A stretch of DNA of 64,000 nt from Microbacterium sp. SLBN-146 (GTDB lineage: Bacteria > Actinomycetota > Actinomycetes > Actinomycetales > Microbacteriaceae): assembly GCF_006715145.1 (NCBI RefSeq), contig NZ_VFMR01000001.1, positions 558,001-622,000 on the forward strand, in the 5' to 3' direction. The stretch's first letter is position 1. Every line of letters begins with the position of its first letter. Below are positions 36,273-43,818 of this stretch, in pieces. Position numbers and translations under genes: made by a program. The notes below the pieces were generated by a model, which worked only from the letters and a program-made list of their open reading frames with translations, did not search any database and was not told the origin of the DNA.

Positions 36273-37607
36273 TCAGTCGACCGCGATCCCGCGCTCCTCG
36301 AGCGCGGCGACCATGTCAGTCTGCGTCTTGACGAAGGCATCCGCGATCGGGGTGCCCGCGTCGACGGCGGCGGAGACGTTGTCGCTCAGCGATGCGAAGA
36401 GCGTCGACGAGAGGGGCGGCCACGTCCAGGACGTGTCGACCGCGGCATCCGATTCGGCGAAGACGTCCCAGATGTCCTGTCCGCCGTAGAAGGCGAAGAC
36501 CTCGGGGTCGTCCTGCAGCGACGTGATCTCACTCGTGTCGGCGATCGCGGGCCATCCGGCACCGATGTTGGTGAGGATGTTGACGCTCTCGGGGTCGGAG
36601 TTGAGCCACACGGCGAACTCGGCGGCGGCTTCGGGGTTCGAGGAGCCCTTCAGGACGGCGCTCGCGGATCCGCCAGCCCACGTGGCAGACACGTTCTCGC
36701 CGGCCTCCCACTGCGGCATGGCTCCGACGGCCCAGCTGCCCGCTGTGTCGGGTGCCGTGCCGCGCACGATCGCGTCGGCCCACGAGCCCGAGATCCACGA
36801 GACGATGTTGCCGTTCTGGATGTCGGCGTTCCATTCGCTGGACATGTCGGCGACGATCTTGACGAGGTCTTCGTCGATCATGCGCTGCCAGAACTCGGCC
36901 ATCTTGAGGGTCTCTTCGCCGTCGATGTCGACCGTCCAGGCGTCATTCTCGGCCGTGAACCAGTTCGCCCCGGCCTGCTGCGAGAGGCCGATGAGCCAGG
37001 GTGCCTGGTTGAACGCGAAGGCGGCGATGTAGCGGTTCGGGTCGGAGGCGCGGATGACCTTGGCCGCCTCGTAGTAGTCCTCCCACGTTTCGGGGTGCTC
37101 GAGACCCAGCGAGTCGAAGATGTCCTTGCGGTAGAACTGGCCGAGCGGACCCGACGCCTGCGGGACGGCGTAGACGCCGTCGCCGAAGACGCCCGTCTCC
37201 CACTGCCACGGCACGAACAGGTCGGCCGAGTCGGAGACGTACGGCGAGATGTCTTCGAGGGCGTCGTTGATGAGGAAGTCGGGGATCGCGTCGTAGCCGA
37301 GCTGCACGACATCGGCGGGGTTGCCGGCCTGGACGGCGGCGAGCATCGTCGCGTAGCCGCCGTCGGGTCCGGCCGTGATCGTCTCGAGGTTGACCTGGAT
37401 GTCGTCGTGCGACTCGTTGAACGCATCGACGGCGCGGTCGATGTTGGGAACCCAGGACTGGAACGTGATCTCGACGGGCTCGCCGTCGGCGGGCTGTTCG
37501 GCGTCGCCGCCGCCGCTCGTGCAGCCGGAGAGGACGAGTGCTGCGGTCAGGCCGGCAGCGCCCAGAAGGGCTGCTGTGCCGCGGCGCCTCCGTGCGATTG
37601 TGGACAT
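36273..37607 (-). CDS. ABC sugar transporter lipoprotein (extracellular solute-binding protein)
   Basis: 444 residues. Signal peptide with lipobox LVLSGC (Cys about residue 27). The mature part begins after a Gly/Asp-rich linker with ITFQSWVPNIDRAVDAFNES; the C-lobe has FAVWLNSDPESVNILTNIG. Start at ATG 37607, preceded by AAGGGAG; an upstream in-frame ATG at 37691 would add a non-signal-like leader. It is the first gene of the importer operon. Same length and fold as the protein at 12889 but clearly diverged, so its ligand probably differs. Confidence 0.92.
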   Translation of the reverse strand: MSTIARRRRGTAALLGAAGLTAALVLSGCTSGGGDAEQPADGEPVEITFQSWVPNIDRAVDAFNESHDDIQVNLETITAGPDGGYATMLAAVQAGNPADVVQLGYDAIPDFLINDALEDISPYVSDSADLFVPWQWETGVFGDGVYAVPQASGPLGQFYRKDIFDSLGLEHPETWEDYYEAAKVIRASDPNRYIAAFAFNQAPWLIGLSQQAGANWFTAENDAWTVDIDGEETLKMAEFWQRMIDEDLVKIVADMSSEWNADIQNGNIVSWISGSWADAIVRGTAPDTAGSWAVGAMPQWEAGENVSATWAGGSASAVLKGSSNPEAAAEFAVWLNSDPESVNILTNIGAGWPAIADTSEITSLQDDPEVFAFYGGQDIWDVFAESDAAVDTSWTWPPLSSTLFASLSDNVSAAVDAGTPIADAFVKTQTDMVAALEERGIAVD

Positions 37608-37757
37608 TCTTGCTCCCTTGCAATGCGGTGCGGAACACCGGAATCTCGGATGGTGCCTCCCGAGGCTAAGCCGCGCGATGCCAGTGTTCACATGGGAGAT
37701 GCTCTGGACTACCTGGACAATCCGACGATCCCCCGCCCCGGTCGAAGACCCGCCCCC

Positions 37758-38010
37758 GCTGGTCGAGTAGCCGCGCAGCGGCGTATCGAGACCACCCCGC
37801 GATGGAAGGTCGATCTCGATACGCGCCTCCGGCGCTACTCGATCACCGGGGCGGGACCCCCACCGCTGGTCGAGTAGCCGCCCAGCGGCGTATCGAAACC
37901 ACCCCGCGATGGAAGGCCGATCTCGATACGCGCCTTCGGCGCTACTCGATCACGGTCGCGGGACCACCACCCGCTGGTCGAGTAGCCGCAAAGCGGCGTA
38001 TCGAGACCCA
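37758..38010. repeat. REP-like palindrome cluster, left border of the accessory island
   Basis: The word CTGGTCGAGTAGCCGC plus GCGGCGTATCGAGACC occurs in forward orientation at 37758-37793, 37864-37900 and 37973-38008. Its inverse (TCTCGATACGCGCC then GGCGCTACTCGATCA) lies at 37814-37846 and 37921-37952. Forward and reverse copies alternate with a spacer of about 20 bases, forming a unit of about 105 bases. Further copies occur at 40293-40360 and 42491-42715. The region from 37608 to 37757 before it holds only the importer's leader. Confidence 0.85.
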
Positions 38011-38046
38011 CGCTGCGATGGAAGGTTGGATCGTCGTCGCGCCGCG

Positions 38047-38121
38047 CTATCTCTTCGACATGCGTAGGAGCCGGCGCAACTGGGTGGCCTCGGCGCGGAC
38101 GTCTGTATCGTCGACGGCGAT
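38047..38121 (-). pseudogene. 3' tail of a HEAT-repeat-like gene (remnant copy 1)
   Basis: The minus strand reads VDDTDVRAEATQLRRLLRMSKR and then stop. This is nearly the same as the end of the fragment at 40396 (VDDPDVRAEATAQLRRLQRMSKK), with one codon missing. The flanking REP copy and the linker GATGGAAGGTTGGATCG are also shared with 40322-40395, so the whole block was duplicated. Only about 25 codons survive here. Confidence 0.6.
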
Positions 38122-38163
38122 ATAGCCCCTGATGGCACAGCTCAACCCATGCAGCGTGACCGC

Positions 38164-38760
38164 TCACGAGCTACTTCGAGGAGTCGACTCGTGCGGCAGA
38201 ATCTGATTGAGATTCTCGATCTCCGTGCTCGACCAGCCGCGCAGATCCGCTAGGCCGCCTCGAGTGACTGCCGCGTCAACGAACCCGTGAGACGAGAAAC
38301 GGAAGCGGGCTACCGGCCTCCACAAAGCGTCGCCTCGGATCACTTCGACGGAGACGTGCCCGCCGAGCAGGGCGCGAGGTTGACTTCCCCACCCATCCCA
38401 CACCTCGATGCCCGCGGTTGTGATTAGCAGCCATCCCTTGTCGAGACGCCAGGGCACCGCAGAGGGATCAGAGGGAGTGAACGCCGCACGTTCAAACAGC
38501 ACGATCATCCCGCTATCTCGTGGGGCCGAGCACGACTCGGCACGTCGAGCCAGACCGCGATGTCTGTACGTCAAGATCGTCCCGTACAACAGGAGCGTGA
38601 GCACACCGACCACGATCAAGTACACACGCGTCGAGGCATCAAGGTCGTACGGGGCAAAGGTGGCCGAGCCGATGATGAATGCGGCAACCATTCCGGCGGG
38701 AATCACCCTCAGGTACGACCGCTCGATCGGACGAACGGTCAGCGAGTGACGATCAATCAT
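38164..38760 (-). CDS. Hypothetical two-helix membrane protein, 198 aa (paralogue A)
   Basis: I do not recognise a named family. Two predicted membrane helices near the N-terminus (about 20-37 and 45-63) are followed by a soluble domain of about 120 residues with FERAAFTPSDPSAVPWRLDKGWL, then GIEVWDGWGSQPRALL. The gene at 39615 encodes a protein of identical length and layout with a matching GWITMYPDGLEIWVSWG segment, so the two are diverged paralogues. The soluble part looks like a small PH-like beta domain. Context (Rhs fragment, HEAT fragments, IS) makes an immunity-type membrane protein plausible but unproven. Confidence 0.6.
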   Translation of the reverse strand: MIDRHSLTVRPIERSYLRVIPAGMVAAFIIGSATFAPYDLDASTRVYLIVVGVLTLLLYGTILTYRHRGLARRAESCSAPRDSGMIVLFERAAFTPSDPSAVPWRLDKGWLLITTAGIEVWDGWGSQPRALLGGHVSVEVIRGDALWRPVARFRFSSHGFVDAAVTRGGLADLRGWSSTEIENLNQILPHESTPRSSS

Positions 38761-38816
38761 GCTCTAGAACTCCTTCCTTCGACGCCCCGTCCGGGAACTC
38801 CCGCATTCGCCTATCG

Positions 38817-39040
38817 TCACATGACTGCCAGCTTGCGGTCGGAGATGTACTCCCGAACGCTCCGGTCCGTACGGGTGACGAGCTCGACGAGCGGGACTCC
38901 CGAGGTCGGCGAGCCGGCGCCGGTCGTCGCGACAACTACCCTCCGGTGAAGTCCCTCGCCCAGCAAGAGGCGCTCGGCCAGCGCAAGCTCGGGTTCTTCC
39001 CGTGCCGCTGTAGCACCGCCGCCCAGCGGTTCAGTGAACG
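38817..39040 (-). pseudogene. Possible start-less gene remnant
   Basis: In one minus-strand frame about 70 codons stay open and read AREEPELALAERLLLGEG, then RRVVVATTGAGSPTSG, then PLVELVTRTDRSVREY, ending at a TGA (38819-38817). Composition is protein-like but there is no ATG or GTG at the 5' end, and an in-frame stop lies near the end of the 149-residue gene. It may be the tail of a deleted gene. I cannot assign it, and the 270-base gap could equally be non-coding. Confidence 0.3.
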
Positions 39041-39480
39041 AGCGTCACTGAGTCGTAGTCCTCAAGTTCCGACATGAACACGCCGGAATCGCACGTCAGC
39101 CGAATAGTGGAGTAGCCCGTGTCGAAGTCGTGCGTTGCGTGCCAAGTCTCCCCCGCGGGCGTCGAGCACGTCGACCCACGTTCACCGCCGAGACGAACGG
39201 TCATCGCCGGCATCAGCGAGGAGTCACCCGTGCGAAGCACCTGCAGCTCGACCCACGTGCGGTCCAGGTTCCCATCTCGGCGCCCGGTGGCCTCATCGCG
39301 CACCTCGTAGCCGGCCTGAACGAGGTCTCCCTCAACTTCGAGCATGACTGCCCCAGACTCAATTGACGGCGCGGCGGCGGTCCGCAAACCCCATAGCGCG
39401 AGAAGCGCGATCAGCACCACCGACGAGACAGTGACAAAGAAGATGCGCACTCGACGCGACCTCTCCAGCGCCGTCAACAT
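39031..39480 (-). CDS. Hypothetical single-pass membrane protein, 149 aa
   Basis: Not recognised. A basic N-terminus (ALERSRRVR) and one membrane helix (about residues 12-32) precede an extracytoplasmic beta-rich domain of about 110 residues. Two cysteines, one in RGSTCSTPAGE and one in IRLTCDSG, could form a disulphide outside the cell. G+C is lower than in the metabolic genes around the island. It sits between the two 198-residue paralogues on the same strand. Confidence 0.55.
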   Translation of the reverse strand: MLTALERSRRVRIFFVTVSSVVLIALLALWGLRTAAAPSIESGAVMLEVEGDLVQAGYEVRDEATGRRDGNLDRTWVELQVLRTGDSSLMPAMTVRLGGERGSTCSTPAGETWHATHDFDTGYSTIRLTCDSGVFMSELEDYDSVTLVH

Positions 39481-39614
39481 GGGGTATCCCTCAGCGTGTT
39501 GCTCGCGCTACTTCCGGGGCGACGGTCACGGCGGCGCGACGGCCCAGCTTGGATCCGAAAGTCAGTGAGGCCGGTCACGCGATCCCTTCACCACAGAGGA
39601 CAGCTACGTCCCGT

Positions 39615-40211
39615 CTAGTGCTGCGCGAACTCAACAAGACGTCCGCAGATCTCATCGATGTATCGAGAGCTTGCCCCCACGCCCAAGGATGGCGGCGGCG
39701 AGATGATCGTGACTGACACCGTACATCCGTCCCTGAGCAACAGCTCAAGCATGGGGTAACCGAGGCTGAGATCGCGACCGACGCGGCGCGCGGACACAAG
39801 CTGCTCGCGGGGCACGCTCAACACCTGCCGTCGACCCCACGAGACCCAGATCTCCAACCCATCCGGGTACATCGTGATCCACCCATGCCTGTGCACCGTC
39901 GGATCCGTCGATCCTGCGCCCGCCGTGACTTCGAGGGAGTAGAACAGCCACACGCTGAGCGCGCCGGGCCTCGTCACCTTCCTGGATGCGCGGCGGATCC
40001 CGGATCCGCTCGTCACCAGGAAGAGCACGAAGCCAATTGCGACTGTGATCGCGACCAGCATCCAGAGGAGTGCGAAAGGTGCCGCAAGACTGTTGGGTTG
40101 CGTCGAAGAGAACAACGCGATGAGAGCCAGGACCTCGACCACCAGGAATGAGCCCGGTATCTGCCATGCCGCGAGTCGATTGGGGAGGTGGCCGTGCTGG
40201 ATACTGGTCAA
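39615..40211 (-). CDS. Hypothetical two-helix membrane protein, 198 aa (paralogue B)
   Basis: Not recognised by name. Two membrane helices (about 20-37 and 44-66), then a soluble domain with WLFYSLEVTAGAG, HGWITMYPDGLEIWVSWG and VPREQLVSARRVGRDLSLG. It matches the 198-residue protein at 38164 in length, topology and the GW-then-GLEIW-then-WG pattern. The paralogy suggests repeated duplication of a cassette, as seen for immunity genes behind Rhs toxins. The 134 bases between this gene and the 149-residue gene hold nothing recognisable. Confidence 0.6.
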   Translation of the reverse strand: MTSIQHGHLPNRLAAWQIPGSFLVVEVLALIALFSSTQPNSLAAPFALLWMLVAITVAIGFVLFLVTSGSGIRRASRKVTRPGALSVWLFYSLEVTAGAGSTDPTVHRHGWITMYPDGLEIWVSWGRRQVLSVPREQLVSARRVGRDLSLGYPMLELLLRDGCTVSVTIISPPPSLGVGASSRYIDEICGRLVEFAQH

Positions 40212-40292
40212 GAGCTTCCTCTGGGTGACTGGTGGATCGTGCGCCGTCTCGCTTCTTCAACTCCCGCCGCCTAGCCTTCCACGGCGCCAGTC

Positions 40293-40360
40293 CGCTGGTC
40301 GAGTAGCCGCGCAGCGGCCCCGCTGGTCGAGCAGCCGCGCAGCGGCGTATCGAGACCCAC
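40293..40360. repeat. REP-like palindrome copies (island interior)
   Basis: A partial CTGGTCGAGTAGCCGC copy (40294-40318) is followed by a full copy ending GCGGCGTATCGAGACC (40322-40358). It is the same repeat as at 37758 and 42491. The segment 40322-40470 is duplicated at 37973-38121. The rest of the gap from 40212 to 40395 has no gene. Confidence 0.8.
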
Positions 40361-40395
40361 CCTGCGATCGAAGGTCGGATCGGCGTCGCACCGTG

Positions 40396-40697
40396 CTATT
40401 TCTTCGACATGCGTTGGAGCCGGCGCAATTGGGCGGTGGCCTCGGCGCGGACGTCGGGATCGTCGACGAGCTCCTCCATGACCGGCCGAGCTCGCAGACG
40501 CCCGCTCTTGACCAGCCCGTCGAGAAGAAGTACCCGAGAACGCCCAAGGGAGCCGTCGCGTGCAAGGTCGACCAACTCCTCGAAGTTCGCGGACCGAGCC
40601 ATCTCCGTCAGCGCAGCAGCAAGCTGCTCCGCCTCTTGACTCCCCCGTTGCTGCTTGTACAACTCGACGAGCGTCACCCAGTGCGTAGGCACCCTTG
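40396..40697 (-). pseudogene. HEAT-repeat-like protein, C-terminal fragment cut by the IS junction
   Basis: About 100 codons read VTLVELYKQQRGSQEAEQL, LTEMARSANFEELVDLARDG, LGRSRVLLLDGLVKSGR and VDDPDVRAEATAQLRRLQRM before the stop. This resembles alpha-helical HEAT/armadillo-type repeats. The N-terminus is missing: the frame runs straight into the left-truncated IS3 sequence near 40697. HEAT-repeat proteins are often found among immunity genes of polymorphic toxins, which fits the Rhs fragment on the other side of the IS. A second tail copy is at 38047. Confidence 0.65.
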
Positions 40698-40701
40698 CGC
40701 G

Positions 40702-40929
40702 ATGACGGCGGTGGCGGGGATGCTCGGTATCGGTTCGCCGGAGACGATCCGGACGTGGATTCGCCGGCGTGAGGTCGATGCCGGCGACCGGGCGGGTGTC
40801 ACGACCGACGCGCAGGCAGAGATCAAGAAGCTGAAGCGGGAGAACGCCGAGTTGCGGCGGGCGAACGAGATATTGAAGGCGGCTTCGACTTTCTTCGCGG
40901 CCGAACTCGACCGGCCACACCTGCGTTAG
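40702..40929 (+). pseudogene. IS3-family orfA, N-terminally truncated
   Basis: About 75 residues: a helix-turn-helix (GIGSPETIRTWIRRREVDAG) followed by the leucine-zipper-like helix IKKLKRENAELRRANEILKA and the conserved end FFAAELDRPHLR. OrfA binds the IS ends. Intact relatives start about 30-40 residues earlier, so this copy is probably inactive. It overlaps the orfB frame in the -1 register around 40890. Confidence 0.8.
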
Positions 40930-41858
40930 TCGCCTTCATCGAGGCGCACAAGGACCGCCGCGATGGTGGGCTGCGGTGGGGTGTCGAGTCGATCTGCGCC
41001 GTGCTCACCCAGCACGACGTGAAGATCGCCCCATCGACCTACTACGACGCGAGGCGCCGTGGCCCCTCACCCCGGGAGGTGTCGGACGAACGGTGGAAGT
41101 CGATCGTCCTGGCGACGTGGCAGAAGCAGCGGAAGGTCCTCGGCGCGCGCAAGCTCTGGCTGAGGCTCCGTCGCGATGGGCACGATATCGCCCGCTGCAC
41201 GGTCGAGCGCCTCATGCGCGACCTCGGGATCGCCGGCGTGATCCGCGGGCGCCGGAAGCGCCCGGTCGATGCGGATCCGCGGGAGACCAGACCAGCCGAC
41301 CTCGTCGACCGCCACTTCGCGAGATTCCGCACGAACCAGCTCTGGGTCGCCGACTTCACGTATGTCTGGACGTGGTCCGGGTGGGTTTACGTCGCGTTCG
41401 TGTTCGACGCGCACTCCCGCCGCATCCTCGGCTGGCGGGCCGCCACCTCGATGACGACACCGTTGGTCCTGGACTGTCTCGAAATGGCGCTCTGGACGCG
41501 TCGTCGTGAGGGCATCGCTGGGTTCGCCGGCCTCACCCATCACACGGATGCGGGCAGCGTTTACACGTCGATTTCCTTCACGGATCGGCTCGTGGATGAG
41601 GGCATCGACGCGTCCGTCGGCAGCGTCGGCGACGCGTATGACAACGCCCTCGCGGAGTCGCAGATCGGGCTCTACAAGTCCGAACTCATCCACCATGAGG
41701 GCCCCTGGCGCGACGTCGATCAGGTCGAGGTTGCCACCGCGAGCTGGGTGCAGTGGTTCAACACCGAACGCACCCACAGCTCGATCGACGACCTCACCCC
41801 CGTCGAGGCCGAGCAGCTCGACTACGCTCTCACCGAACCCCTCGAACGAGCGGGCTGA
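40890..41858 (+). CDS. IS3-family transposase orfB (DDE, rve domain)
   Basis: Made as an orfAB fusion by -1 frameshifting, probably at the TTTCTTC near 40890. The frame is open from there through LVAFIEAHKDRRDGGLRWG and the HTH_21-type segment to the integrase core. DDE residues are in WVADFTYVWTW, HHTDAGSVYTS and NALAESQIGLYKSE, followed by the family end WFNTERTHSSIDDLTPVEAE. The catalytic triad is intact, but the truncated orfA and missing left end make autonomous movement unlikely. Confidence 0.85.
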   Translation, partial: FLRGRTRPATPALVAFIEAHKDRRDGGLRWGVESICAVLTQHDVKIAPSTYYDARRRGPSPREVSDERWKSIVLATWQKQRKVLGARKLWLRLRRDGHDIARCTVERLMRDLGIAGVIRGRRKRPVDADPRETRPADLVDRHFARFRTNQLWVADFTYVWTWSGWVYVAFVFDAHSRRILGWRAATSMTTPLVLDCLEMALWTRRREGIAGFAGLTHHTDAGSVYTSISFTDRLVDEGIDASVGSVGDAYDNALAESQIGLYKSELIHHEGPWRDVDQVEVATASWVQWFNTERTHSSIDDLTPVEAEQLDYALTEPLERAG

Positions 41859-41897
41859 CACCAGCAAAACGCTCTCCGGACACGCCGGGGTGACTCA

Positions 41898-42348
41898 CTC
41901 CAGCGAGGTTGCGGGTGTTGGTGAAGTAGTCGGCCTGCAACCCTGTGAGCGTCCCGTCATACTGCGATGCCGTATGCGGCGGGGTGATCCCACACCCGGC
42001 AGTCGCGACTGGGTTTGCGACCGGTCGTCCGCTGGTCTGGAAACAGACTGCAGGCGCCGGCCCGTAGGTGTCCGTCACGCGATCCGTGTCGGGGTCGTAG
42101 ATGGTCGTCGATCTCTGGCCGGTCGAGGAGTCTGTCGCGACGGCGAGGTCCTTATTCGAGTGCCAGGTCGTCGTCGAGGCAACACCCATCGGCGAGGTCG
42201 CAGTGAGTCCTCGCCAGATGTCGTCGTAGGTCACGGTAGCCGCGCCGCTGACGCCGCTCATGGTGTAGGTCGTGGCCCTGGTGACCGTGTTGTATGCGTA
42301 GGTCTTCGTGGCCTGCGGGCCGACACCGTCGGGGCGCGGCAAGCGCAC
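41898..42348 (-). pseudogene. Rhs/YD-repeat protein internal fragment
   Basis: The minus strand encodes about 150 codons of YD-repeat-like sequence: TKTYAYNTVTRATTYTMSG, ATVTYDDIWRGLTATSPMG, STTTWHSNKDLAVATDSSTG and STTIYDPDTDRVTDTYGPAP, then GTLTGLQADYFTNTRNLAG, which is the start of a PA14-like module. Rhs proteins are large secreted toxin-delivery shells. The fragment is cut by the IS right end at about 41897 and by a non-homologous, lower-GC segment at about 42349. No toxin tip remains. Confidence 0.75.
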
Positions 42349-42490
42349 CTGAGAGACACGCCAGCAAAATATCCGTTTGTAAGGTTTTGCCTCTCCCAAG
42401 CGATTACATAGGGGGGGGGTTCACTTTTTCGGGGCTCCTTTGGAAGCGCTCTCTCGCGATTGTTCGGGCGCTAACCCGCGATCGAAAGTC
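42349..42490. other. Low-GC junction segment with a nine-base G run
   Basis: Between the Rhs fragment and the REP cluster, base composition drops sharply (ATATCCGTTTGTAAGG, CGATTACATA) and a run of nine Gs occurs at 42411-42419. No gene is visible. It may be a fragment of imported DNA, a deletion scar or an assembly artefact. Confidence 0.5.
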
Positions 42491-42715
42491 GGATCTCGAT
42501 ACGCGCCTGCGGCGCTACTCGATCACCGGTGAGGTGCGCACGCGGCGCTGCTCGATCAGCGGCGTGGGCAACCACCCCCGCTGGTCGAGTAGCCGCGGAT
42601 CGGCGTATCGAGACCCGACCTGCGATGGGAGGTCGATCTCGATACGCGCCTGCGGCGCTACTCGATCAGCGGTGGGGTGCGCCTGCGGCGCTACTCGATC
42701 AGCGGTGGGGGCCGT
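42491..42715. repeat. REP-like palindrome cluster, right border of the accessory island
   Basis: TCTCGATACGCGCC followed by GGCGCTACTCGATCA occurs at about 42496 and again at about 42636, with truncated GGCGCTACTCGATCAGCGG copies near 42540 and 42690 and an inverted GCTGGTCGAGTAGCCGCGG copy near 42579. Same family as 37758-38010. It lies directly after the 3' end of the glycerate kinase gene (minus strand) and may also terminate that operon. Confidence 0.85.
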
Positions 42716-42723
42716 TCCCCGGG

Positions 42724-43818
42724 TCAGCGGGTGGCGAGGGCGGTGGCGGCGGCGTGGAGCCAGAAGGCCGGGGTGGCGAGCGACGCGGCGGAGGAACCCG
42801 CGAGGGCGGTGAGCGAGACGGATGCCGCGAAGGCCGAGGTGTCGGCGTCGGGCGCGATCCGACCGGCCACCAGGGCCACCGGAACGGCATGACGGGCCGC
42901 GAGCGACGCGACGAACGAGGGGACCTTGCCCGCGGCGGACTGGCCGTCGAACGAACCCTCACCCGTCACGACGAAGTCGGCGGATGCCACGGCGCCCTCG
43001 AGTCCGATGAGTTCGGCCACCTCGGGAGCACCCGGCACGAGACGAGCGCCCCACGCCCGCAGCGCGAAGCCGGCGCCGCCGGCCGCGCCGGTACCGGGCT
43101 CCGATGGGTCCGCGGGCAACAGCGCGGCGTAGCGGGAAAGAGCCGCGTCCACAGACGCGATGCCCGCGGCATCCAGCCCCTTCTGCGGACCGAAGACGGC
43201 CGCCGCACCCCGGTCACCCAAGAGCGGGTTGGTCACGTCCGTGAGCACCACAACCCCCGCAGCAGGAAGCGGCACAAGTCCCGAGAGGTCAGCTCGCGCG
43301 ATGTCGGCGAGCCCGCGGGCGCCCGCCACGGTCGCCTCCCCCGCCGCGCCGGTCAGCGACGCACCGAGCACACGCAGGAGGCCCGACCCGCCATCGGTCG
43401 ACGCGCTCGACCCGATGCCGAGCACGAGGCGTTCCGCGCCAGCCGCGAGCGCCGCACGGATCGCCTGGCCGAAGCCCGTCGTATCGGCGTCCCAGGGCAG
43501 ACGCCGCTCGCCCAGCAGCTCGATGCCCGACGTCGACGCGAGTTCGACGACAGCCGTGGCGGGGCTCCCGGGAAGCCGCAGCCACGCGGCATCCCTCAGC
43601 TCCCCATCGGGACCGGAGACGAGCACCGGGATGCGCTCGGCCCGGTCGACCGCGACGGCGAACGCGTCGAGCGTGCCTTCTCCCCCGTCGGCCATCGGCC
43701 GCTCGACGACGGTGGCATCCGGTTCGACGGACTTCCACCCCTCGGCGAACGCAAGCGAAGCGGCCGCGGCCGAGATCGAACCCTTGAAACTGTCGAGGGC
43801 GACGACGACGCGCGTCAC
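42724..43818 (-). CDS. Glycerate kinase (GlxK/GarK family)
   Basis: 364 residues. It phosphorylates glycerate (to 2- or 3-phosphoglycerate) in the cytosol, feeding lower glycolysis. It begins VVVALDSFKGSISAAAASLAFAEGW. ERPMADGGEGTLDAF, IGSSASTDGGSGLLRVLGA, DVTNPLLGDRGAAAVFGPQKG and VTGEGSFDGQSAAGK are all intact. GTG at 43818 overlaps the LacI stop by four bases. As the last gene of the operon that starts at 48144, it implies that the pathway ends in glycerate or tartronate-semialdehyde-derived glycerate. Confidence 0.94.
   Translation of the reverse strand: MTRVVVALDSFKGSISAAAASLAFAEGWKSVEPDATVVERPMADGGEGTLDAFAVAVDRAERIPVLVSGPDGELRDAAWLRLPGSPATAVVELASTSGIELLGERRLPWDADTTGFGQAIRAALAAGAERLVLGIGSSASTDGGSGLLRVLGASLTGAAGEATVAGARGLADIARADLSGLVPLPAAGVVVLTDVTNPLLGDRGAAAVFGPQKGLDAAGIASVDAALSRYAALLPADPSEPGTGAAGGAGFALRAWGARLVPGAPEVAELIGLEGAVASADFVVTGEGSFDGQSAAGKVPSFVASLAARHAVPVALVAGRIAPDADTSAFAASVSLTALAGSSAASLATPAFWLHAAATALATR

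Larger units (their letters stand above)
40698..41897 (+). mobile_element. IS3-family insertion sequence, left end truncated
   Basis: Two overlapping frames (orfA, orfB) in the -1 arrangement, with a DDE transposase. At the right, GGGTGACTCA (about 41888-41897), after the orfB stop at 41858, reads inward as TGAGTCACCC and may be the terminal repeat. No matching left terminus is found: homology begins at orfA's MTAVAGMLGIG, without the usual 30-40 upstream residues, directly against the HEAT fragment. The element has therefore probably lost its left end in a deletion, and no target duplication can be read. Confidence 0.8.

Noticed and set aside
37758..38010. CRISPR-like alternation of the REP palindromes
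   Set aside because: Units alternate in orientation, spacers are also repeated, and copies are scattered, as expected for REP-type elements.
40673..40700. GTCACCC at 40673 as the IS3 left terminal repeat
   Set aside because: It also reads in frame as part of the HEAT protein, and the match to the right end is only seven bases; a truncated left end fits better.
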